A stretch of DNA of 5,766 nucleotides from JBHHZI01 sp046757965 (lineage in GTDB: Bacteria > Acidobacteriota > Polarisedimenticolia > SMYD01), in assembly GCA_046757965.1 (NCBI GenBank), contig JBHHZI010000189.1, positions 1 through 5,766 of the forward strand, given 5' to 3'. Below, in pieces: positions 1-5,766 of this stretch; position 1 is the first letter of the stretch, and the number at the start of each line of letters is the position of its first letter. A program made the position numbers and the translations under genes. The notes beneath the pieces were generated by a model. That model ran no database searches. It saw only the letters and a program-made list of their open reading frames with translations, and was not told where the DNA came from.

Positions 1-40
1 TCGGCAGACGGTGGAGGACTCGACCGCGGGATCCGACCTC
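1..40. other. Left edge, no gene seen
   Basis: These 40 bases lie beyond the stop codon of the minus-strand membrane protein gene. I see no start with a ribosome binding site, no hairpin followed by a T-run on either strand, and too little sequence to recognise the end of a neighbouring gene. Confidence 0.5.
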
Positions 41-1111
41 TCAACCGGTCGCGGCCGGCTTCCGATGGGCCGCGGTCGTCGCCCGCGGCAGTTCCTGCCC
101 GCTGCCCAGGAGGACCGCCACCCAGCGCAGGTCCTCGGTGTTCTCCAGGAGGATCTTGACGATGACCGTGAGGGGCACCGAGAGGAGCATGCCGACCGGC
201 CCCCAGATCCAGCCCCAGAAGACCAGCGAGAGGAAGACCACCAGCGTGGACAGCCCCAGTTGCCGGCCCATGAGATGGGGCTCGACAATGCTTCCCATCA
301 CCACGTTGACGACGATGAAGATCACCGCGACGGCGACGGCGCGACCCGGCCCGAGCTGCACCGCGGCCAGCAGCACCGGAGGAATGGCCGCCAGCGCCGA
401 GCCCAGGTTGGGGATGTAGTTGAGCATGAAGGCCAGCACCCCCCACAGGATCGGAAAGTCGACGCCCACCACGGCCAGAGCCACTGCCACCGCACTGCCG
501 GTGGTCAGGCTCACCAGCGACTTGATGGCGAGGTAGTGCTGCATCTCGTGCCGGATCCGGTCGTAGCGCGCCGTCGCCTGTTGCGCTCCGAACGCGGCGC
601 GCAGCTTGTCCGGGAAACCGGCCGCCTCGAGCAGGATGAACGTGATGGTGAGAAACACCAGGAAACTGCTGGAGAGCACTGCGGTGAGCGTGCCAAGGGT
701 CCCGGTCACGATGTCGAGAACCCGGGCCGGGTTGAACAGGTCCTCGAACTGATGGGAGATATCGATGCCCCGCGCGCCGAGCGCGGCGAACAGCCCGCTG
801 GTCATCTCCTCGAGGCTCGCCTTGTAGACCGGAGCCTTGCGGGTCAGATCGCGGATCGAGCCGCCGAGCACCCAGATCAGCACGGCCAGGACGAGCATGG
901 CGACCGTGAGGGTGACCAGCACGGCGATGGCGCGCGGCAGGCGACGGCTCTGCAGCCAGTTCTGCAGCGGCAGGCAGACCAGCGCGAGGAAGACGGCCAC
1001 CAGCAACGGGGTGATGAGCCCGGCCGCGGCGCGGAGCCCGGCGATCAGGACCACCAGGCCGGCCGCGACCAGCACGAAGTGCGCTCCGGCATCGCGACGC
1101 TCCGTTCCCAT
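41..1111 (-). CDS. AI-2E family (TqsA/PerM-like) membrane transporter
   Basis: This encodes a 356-residue inner-membrane protein of the AI-2E transporter family (DUF20; E. coli relatives are TqsA, PerM and YdiK). Hydrophobic segments lie at about 11-48 (two), 61-83, 141-163, 196-252 (two or three), 257-275 and 286-322 (two), close to the usual eight. A soluble loop spans about 84-140. Family signatures are LNYIPNLGSALAAIPPVLLA near 230-249, then VEPHLMGRQLGL near 276-287 and FWGWIWGPVGMLLSVPL near 298-314. The length is normal for the family. TqsA was linked to autoinducer-2 export, but other members are reported as Na+/H+ antiporters, so the substrate here is unknown. The ATG at 1111 is the simplest start. 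An in-frame GTG at 1120, preceded by GGGGAG nine bases upstream, is a real alternative that adds three residues. The gene is divergent from the TauE/SafE gene. Confidence 0.93.
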   Translation of the reverse strand: MGTERRDAGAHFVLVAAGLVVLIAGLRAAAGLITPLLVAVFLALVCLPLQNWLQSRRLPRAIAVLVTLTVAMLVLAVLIWVLGGSIRDLTRKAPVYKASLEEMTSGLFAALGARGIDISHQFEDLFNPARVLDIVTGTLGTLTAVLSSSFLVFLTITFILLEAAGFPDKLRAAFGAQQATARYDRIRHEMQHYLAIKSLVSLTTGSAVAVALAVVGVDFPILWGVLAFMLNYIPNLGSALAAIPPVLLAAVQLGPGRAVAVAVIFIVVNVVMGSIVEPHLMGRQLGLSTLVVFLSLVFWGWIWGPVGMLLSVPLTVIVKILLENTEDLRWVAVLLGSGQELPRATTAAHRKPAATG

Positions 1112-1118
1112 CGACGCC

Positions 1119-1124
1119 ACTATA
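1119..1124 (-). promoter_or_regulatory. Possible -10 box of the AI-2E family gene
   Basis: Read on the minus strand, this is TATAGT, five of six matches to the sigma70 -10 consensus, in an otherwise GC-rich gap. Transcription would begin about at the ATG at 1111, giving a leaderless or nearly leaderless message. It also overlaps the alternative GTG start at 1120, so both uses cannot hold on the same transcript. No good -35 hexamer is visible 16-18 bp upstream, so this is tentative. Confidence 0.25.
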
Positions 1125-1144
1125 CTGCACTCCCCGCGCGCCCC

Positions 1145-1160
1145 GGGCCATGGCCCATGG
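1145..1160. repeat. Overlapping palindromes in the divergent intergenic region
   Basis: GGGCCATGGCCC at 1145-1156 is a perfect 12-bp palindrome. A second CCATGG at 1155-1160 follows the first CCATGG at 1148-1153, with one base between them. They sit in the 70-bp gap between the divergent membrane protein genes, where an operator for both could lie. In DNA this rich in GC, such palindromes also arise by chance. No regulator gene is adjacent. Confidence 0.3.
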
Positions 1161-1170
1161 CGCTTGAGCG

Positions 1171-1175
1171 AAAGG
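1171..1175 (+). promoter_or_regulatory. Ribosome binding site of the TauE/SafE gene
   Basis: AAAGG lies six bases before the ATG at 1182 and supports that start over in-frame upstream codons. The site is modest, and lies in the loop of a possible small hairpin (GAGC at 1166-1169 with GCTC at 1175-1178). Confidence 0.55.
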
Positions 1176-1181
1176 CTCTCT

Positions 1182-1940
1182 ATGTCCACCTGGCTGGACC
1201 ACGGCATCCTGTTCGGCGCCGGCGTCGTGGCCGGCACCGTCAACGTGATCGCCGGCGGGGGTTCGTTCATCACCATCCCGCTGCTCATCTTCCTCGGTCT
1301 CCCTGCCGGTGTCGCCAACGCCACCAACCGGATCGGGATCGTGCTGCAGAATGTCGGCGCGGTGTGGGGATTCAACCGGCACGGCGTGCTGCCTCGATCG
1401 ATCCTGGTCTGGACCGCGATTCCTTCCGCAGCAGGAGCCCTGCTCGGCTCGTGGGCCGCCCTTGCCATCAGCGATGCCGCCTTCACCCGAATCCTGGCCA
1501 TCCTGATGATCGTGGTGACGGTGTGGACCGTGTGGGACCCGCTGGGCCGGGGAACACCGCCGGAGAGGGACCGTCTCGACCGCCTGCGCCACCGGGTCCT
1601 GCTGGCCGCGGCCTTCGTCGGCGTCGGCTTCTACGGGGGATTCGTGCAGGCCGGCGGCGGCTTTCTCATGCTTGCCGTGCTGTCGGTAGCCGGCATCGAC
1701 CTGGTGCGCGCCAACGCCGTCAAGGTGTTCTGCGCGCTGGTCTTCACCCTTGCCTCTCTGGGCCTCTTCTGGGCGGCTCACAAGATCGCCTGGGACGCGG
1801 GACTGTCCCTGGGCCTGGGGACCCTGGCGGGCGGTCAGGTCGGGGTCCATCTGACGGTGCTCAAGGGACACCGCTGGGTGCGCGGCGTCGTCACCCTGAC
1901 CGTCATCCTGTTCGCCCTGAAGCTCTGGTTCGCACCCTGA
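1182..1940 (+). CDS. TauE/SafE family (DUF81) membrane permease
   Basis: This encodes a 252-residue integral membrane protein of the TauE/SafE family, members of which export sulfite, sulfoacetate or other organosulfur anions. Many members have no known substrate, and none can be assigned here. The protein has the two-fold repeat typical of the family. The first half carries NVIAGGGSFITIPLLIFLG (about 21-39) followed by ANATNRIGI (45-53). The second carries FVQAGGGFLMLAVLSVAG (about 154-171) followed by RANAVKVF (176-183). About eight hydrophobic segments are visible, and a charged linker (about 121-138, PPERDRLDRLRHR) separates the halves. Length is normal. The frame stays open far upstream, but similarity and hydrophobicity begin at the ATG at 1182, which has AAAGG in front. 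No taurine, sulfite or cysteine metabolism gene is next to it, so sulfur transport is family knowledge only. Confidence 0.93.
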   Translation: MSTWLDHGILFGAGVVAGTVNVIAGGGSFITIPLLIFLGLPAGVANATNRIGIVLQNVGAVWGFNRHGVLPRSILVWTAIPSAAGALLGSWAALAISDAAFTRILAILMIVVTVWTVWDPLGRGTPPERDRLDRLRHRVLLAAAFVGVGFYGGFVQAGGGFLMLAVLSVAGIDLVRANAVKVFCALVFTLASLGLFWAAHKIAWDAGLSLGLGTLAGGQVGVHLTVLKGHRWVRGVVTLTVILFALKLWFAP

Positions 1941-2083
1941 TGGTGGTGCCGATCGCCGTCCGAGGAGCGCATCGAATCGACCACATGTTGCCCGTGAACC
2001 AGTGTCCCGATGGGGCGCCGCCACACGCCGGCCGAGACCGGCCCGCCGGGCATGAGACGCGATGCTCACCACTCTGGATCGGC

Positions 2084-2089
2084 TACAAT
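2084..2089 (+). promoter_or_regulatory. Likely -10 box of the threonine aldolase transcript
   Basis: TACAAT, in the context GGCTACAATGGCGCG, matches the sigma70 -10 consensus at five of six positions. It stands out in a GC-rich 180-bp gap that holds no other good candidate. Transcription would start near 2096, leaving a leader of about 25 bases before the GTG at 2121. The region 15-18 bp upstream has only weak -35 resemblance (TGCTCA at 2063-2068). If real, it drives the aldolase and probably the downstream peptidase. Confidence 0.5.
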
Positions 2090-2110
2090 GGCGCGTTCCC
2101 GGTCGACGAG

Positions 2111-2116
2111 AAGGAG
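2111..2116 (+). promoter_or_regulatory. Ribosome binding site that sets the GTG start of the aldolase
   Basis: AAGGAG ends four bases before the GTG at 2121. It is the strongest Shine-Dalgarno match in the gap, though the spacing is slightly short. It favours the GTG over the in-frame ATG at 2088, which has no such site and overlaps the -10 box. Confidence 0.75.
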
Positions 2117-2120
2117 AGCC

Positions 2121-3187
<1,067 letters not shown>

Positions 3188-3191
<4 letters not shown>

Positions 3192-3259
3192 TGCCGCCCG
3201 CTCACCCACCCGGCACCGGGCGCGCCCGGCGTCCACCGCGCCCGAGGAGAACACGATGA
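3188..3259 (+). CDS. Possible 23-codon frame bridging aldolase and peptidase
   Basis: The frame starts at an ATG overlapping the aldolase stop (ATGA, 3188-3191). It ends at a TGA overlapping the peptidase start (ATGA, 3256-3259). The predicted peptide, MMPPAHPPGTG followed by Arg/Pro-rich sequence, has no recognisable domain. No clear ribosome binding site precedes it, but ATGA overlaps permit re-initiation by ribosomes ending the aldolase. The Arg/Pro composition is what GC-rich non-coding DNA gives, so chance is the leading explanation. Confidence 0.12.
3212..3233 (+). repeat. GC-rich inverted repeat between aldolase and peptidase
   Basis: CCGGGCGCGCCCGG at 3216-3229 is a perfect 14-bp palindrome. 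As RNA it can form CCGGG/CCCGG around a CGCG loop. The stem extends past an A-C mismatch through three more pairs, one of them G-U. No T-run follows, so it is not a standard intrinsic terminator. It could still act on message stability or as a partial attenuator upstream of the peptidase ribosome binding site. Confidence 0.35.
3245..3249 (+). promoter_or_regulatory. Ribosome binding site of the M16 peptidase
   Basis: AGGAG, within GAGGAGA, lies six bases before the ATG at 3256. This near-ideal site fixes the start so that the signal peptide is included, and excludes the in-frame ATG at 3301, which falls inside that signal. Confidence 0.85.
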
Positions 3260-5766
3260 ATCGAGGAAAACACGTCCGCTCGCTGGCCATCGTCACCGGC
3301 ATGGCGCTGGGCCTCGCCAGCGCCCATCTCCCGGCCATCGCCCAGAAGATCCAGCCGCCGCGCATCGCGTTCGAGAAGGTGGTGCTCGACAACGGGCTCA
3401 CGGTCATTCTCCACGAAGATCATGCCACTCCGATCGTCGCCGTGAATCTCTGGTACCACGTCGGGTCGAAGAACGAGAAGGCCGGGCGCACGGGGTTCGC
3501 GCATCTGTTCGAGCACATGATGTTCCAGGGGTCCTCACATCACGACACGGACTTCTTCAAGGCCCTCGAACCGGTCGGCGCCACGGATCTCAACGGCACC
3601 ACCAACTTCGATCGGACCAACTACTTCGAGAACGTGCCGCCCAACGCACTCGAGATGAACATGTGGCTCGAGGCCGACCGCATGGGCTGGCTCCTGCCCG
3701 CCATGACCCAGGACCGTCTCGACAATCAACGTGAGGTGGTCAAGAACGAGCGGCGGCAGAGCTACGAGAATCAACCCTACGGGCTGGTGAACGAGCGGAT
3801 GTTCGCGGCGCTGTATCCGAAGAACCATCCCTACAGCTGGCCGGTGATCGGGTCCATGGACGATTTGACCGCCGCCGCCAAATCGGACGTCGAGAGCTTC
3901 TTCAAGAGCTACTACAGCCCCAACAACTGCACTCTCGTCATCGCCGGGGACATGTCCATCGACACCACCAAGGAACTGGTCAAGAAGTATTTCGGCGACA
4001 TTCCTCCCGGCCCGCCCATCGCCCGGCCCGAGGCCTGGGTGCCCCATCTGGACGGCGAGATCCGCCTGTCGATGGAGGACCGGGTGCCCCTGCCCCGACT
4101 GTATGTCGCGTGGCATGTGCCGGGCATCTTCCAGGAGAACACCGAGGCGCTCGACATGCTCACCGACATCCTCGCCGGCGACAAGAACTCGCGCCTCTAC
4201 AAGCGGCTGGTCTACGATCTCCAGATCGCCCAGAACGTCAACGCGTTCATCGACCAGCGGGAACTGTCGAGCCTCTTCCGAGTCACAGTGACCGCCCGGG
4301 CCGGCCACTCCCTTGACGAGATCGAACCGCTCGTCTTCGAGGAGATCACGAAGCTGACCACCACACCGCCGACGGCGGCGGAGACCGAGCGGGTCAGGAC
4401 CACCCATCTGGCGCGGGTCGTCCGGGGCCTGGACCGCATCGGCGGTTTCGGGGGCAAGAGCGACATCCTGGGATGGTGCCAGACCTATACCGGCGATGCC
4501 GGCTGCCTCACGGACATCTTCCGGCGATACAACGCGGTCACCCCGGCGGCCCTCCACGCCGCGGCTCGCCGCTGGCTCGGCAGCGGCCGGGTGGTGATGC
4601 GTGTCGACCCGTTCCCCGATCTGGCGCCTGGCGCAAGACTCGCCAGCCTCGATCGAAGCCGGATGCCGGCCGTCGGCGAGCCCCTGCCGCTCAAACTTCC
4701 CGCCACCCGGCGGGCGACCCTGTCCAACGGACTCGGAGTGGTGGTGGCGTCGACCGACAAGGTGCCCGTCGTCCGCCTCAATCTCATCGTCCGCGGTGGC
4801 GCGTCATCCGACCAGAAGGCACAGTTCGGCCTGGCGTCGCTGATGGCCAATGTCATGGACGAGGGAACCAGCACGCGCACGGCGCTCGAGCTGGACGCGG
4901 CCGAACAGGCGCTCGGCGCACAGCTCTTCACCAGCTCCAATCTCGACACCTGGACCGTGACCCTCAGCGCCATGAAGGCCCGTCTCGCCCCGTCCATGGA
5001 CCTGTGGGCGGACGTGATCCTCCACCCGGTGTTTCCCGCCAAGGAGGTGGACCGCCTCCGCAAGCAGGTCATCGGTCAGATCATGCAGGAGAAGCGGCAG
5101 CCCGTCGGCATGGCGACGCGGATCCTGCCCGCGCTCCTGTACGGCAGCCAGCACCCGTACGGCCAGCCGCTCTCCGGTTCCGGGTTCGAGAACATCATCG
5201 AGAGTCTGACCCGGCAGGATCTGGTCGACACACACGACACCTGGTTCAAGCCGGGCAACGCCACCGTCGTGGTGGTGGGCGACACGACCCGTGAAGAGAT
5301 CGTGCCGATGCTGGAGGGTGTGCTCGGCAAGTGGACACGGGGCCGTGTACCGCTCATCAACCTGCCCGCGCGCCCGCTGCCCGAGCACACGACCGTCTAC
5401 CTCATCGACAAGCCGGGGGCGGCCCAGTCGGTGCTGTTCGCCGGCACCCTGACCCCGCCGAAGAACAACCCCGATGATGTCCCGTTCCAGGTGCTCAACG
5501 CCATTCTCGGCGGGCAGTTCACGTCGCGTCTGAACATGAACCTCCGCGAGGACAAGGGGTACAGCTACGGGGCCTTCTCCGCCTACCTGCCGGCGCGAGG
5601 CCAGGGACTGTTCGGCGGCTTCTCCATGGTGCGAACGGACGTCACCAAGGAATCGATCGTCGAGATGATGCGGGAGATCCGCGACATCCGCGCCGAGCGC
5701 CCGGTCACCCCGCAGGAACTCGAACAGGCCCAGGACAACCTGACCCTGTCGTTGCCGGGCCGCTAC
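3256..5766 (+). CDS. Exported two-lobed M16 (insulinase/pitrilysin) zinc peptidase, 3' end cut by window
   Basis: The first 837 residues of a zinc metallopeptidase are present, open to the last base with no stop. Two-lobed M16 proteins are usually about 900-950 residues, so only the C-terminal end is missing. A signal peptide is clear: basic RGKHVR, a hydrophobic core at about 10-23, and an AIA site predicting cleavage after A29, so the enzyme should act in the periplasm. The first lobe carries the inverted zinc motif HLFEH (H83, E86 as base, H87), with E165 in VVKNERR as likely third ligand. The second lobe (from about 485) has lost that motif (S528, A531 and N532 in its place) but has SRLNMNLREDKGYSYG (757-772), whose R764 and Y771 match the family's substrate-binding R/Y pair. 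The set is complete across both lobes, so the enzyme is predicted active. Its substrate is unknown; PqqL-like and peptide-scavenging members are relatives. It is probably co-transcribed with the aldolase. Confidence 0.96.
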   Translation, partial: MNRGKHVRSLAIVTGMALGLASAHLPAIAQKIQPPRIAFEKVVLDNGLTVILHEDHATPIVAVNLWYHVGSKNEKAGRTGFAHLFEHMMFQGSSHHDTDFFKALEPVGATDLNGTTNFDRTNYFENVPPNALEMNMWLEADRMGWLLPAMTQDRLDNQREVVKNERRQSYENQPYGLVNERMFAALYPKNHPYSWPVIGSMDDLTAAAKSDVESFFKSYYSPNNCTLVIAGDMSIDTTKELVKKYFGDIPPGPPIARPEAWVPHLDGEIRLSMEDRVPLPRLYVAWHVPGIFQENTEALDMLTDILAGDKNSRLYKRLVYDLQIAQNVNAFIDQRELSSLFRVTVTARAGHSLDEIEPLVFEEITKLTTTPPTAAETERVRTTHLARVVRGLDRIGGFGGKSDILGWCQTYTGDAGCLTDIFRRYNAVTPAALHAAARRWLGSGRVVMRVDPFPDLAPGARLASLDRSRMPAVGEPLPLKLPATRRATLSNGLGVVVASTDKVPVVRLNLIVRGGASSDQKAQFGLASLMANVMDEGTSTRTALELDAAEQALGAQLFTSSNLDTWTVTLSAMKARLAPSMDLWADVILHPVFPAKEVDRLRKQVIGQIMQEKRQPVGMATRILPALLYGSQHPYGQPLSGSGFENIIESLTRQDLVDTHDTWFKPGNATVVVVGDTTREEIVPMLEGVLGKWTRGRVPLINLPARPLPEHTTVYLIDKPGAAQSVLFAGTLTPPKNNPDDVPFQVLNAILGGQFTSRLNMNLREDKGYSYGAFSAYLPARGQGLFGGFSMVRTDVTKESIVEMMREIRDIRAERPVTPQELEQAQDNLTLSLPGRY

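Noticed and set aside
837..1181. An N-terminal extension of 115 residues on the TauE/SafE protein.
   Set aside because: It would be antisense to the AI-2E family gene and is Arg/Ser/Thr-rich without membrane segments. The ATG at 1182 has a ribosome binding site and begins the first membrane helix.
1112..1501. An N-terminal extension of 130 residues on the AI-2E family protein, from the open minus-strand frame.
   Set aside because: The extension would be antisense to the start of the TauE/SafE gene, has no family similarity by eye, and better starts exist at 1111 or 1120.
2027..2042. An inverted repeat, GCCGG with CCGGC around six bases, as a terminator after the TauE/SafE gene.
   Set aside because: The stem is only five pairs, about 90 bases past the stop, with no T-run. 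In this GC-rich sequence it is not distinguishable from chance.
3535..4557. A 340-codon open frame on the minus strand opposite the peptidase gene.
   Set aside because: The plus strand here encodes an unmistakable M16 lobe. The opposite frame gives Val/Gly/Asp/His-rich sequence without a domain.
4804..5388. Open frames of 194 and 104 codons on the minus strand opposite the second peptidase lobe.
   Set aside because: They are shadows of the codon bias of the M16 gene, with no ribosome binding sites or recognisable motifs.

Overview
The window is high-GC bacterial chromosome, tightly packed, with four protein genes in about 5.8 kb. The last gene encodes a zinc peptidase with an export signal, which fits a Gram-negative, periplasm-containing bacterium (a high-GC proteobacterium or an Acidobacteriota-like lineage). 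Nothing here fixes a genus. I see no tRNA, rRNA, CRISPR array, insertion sequence or phage gene.

Layout. Positions 41-1111 (minus strand) encode an AI-2E/TqsA-PerM family membrane protein. A 70-bp divergent intergenic region with overlapping CCATGG palindromes separates it from a TauE/SafE (DUF81) membrane permease at 1182-1940 (plus). A 180-bp non-coding gap follows and carries a good -10-like box. Then come a low-specificity L-threonine aldolase (GTG start, 2121-3191) and, 64 bp later, a two-lobed M16 zinc peptidase with a signal peptide (3256-5766). The peptidase runs off the right edge with no stop codon. The aldolase and peptidase are probably co-transcribed. The gap between them holds a strong GC hairpin and a 23-codon open frame whose start and stop overlap the flanking genes by ATGA at both ends.

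Functionally the four genes look like ordinary housekeeping or accessory genes: two transporters of uncertain substrate, one PLP enzyme that cleaves threonine or allo-threonine to glycine and acetaldehyde, and one periplasmic peptidase. They do not form a recognised pathway. I found no convincing evidence of an undescribed system. The most notable points are the complementary loss of catalytic motifs in the two peptidase lobes, the ATGA-linked mini-frame, and the start-site ambiguities of the first and third genes.
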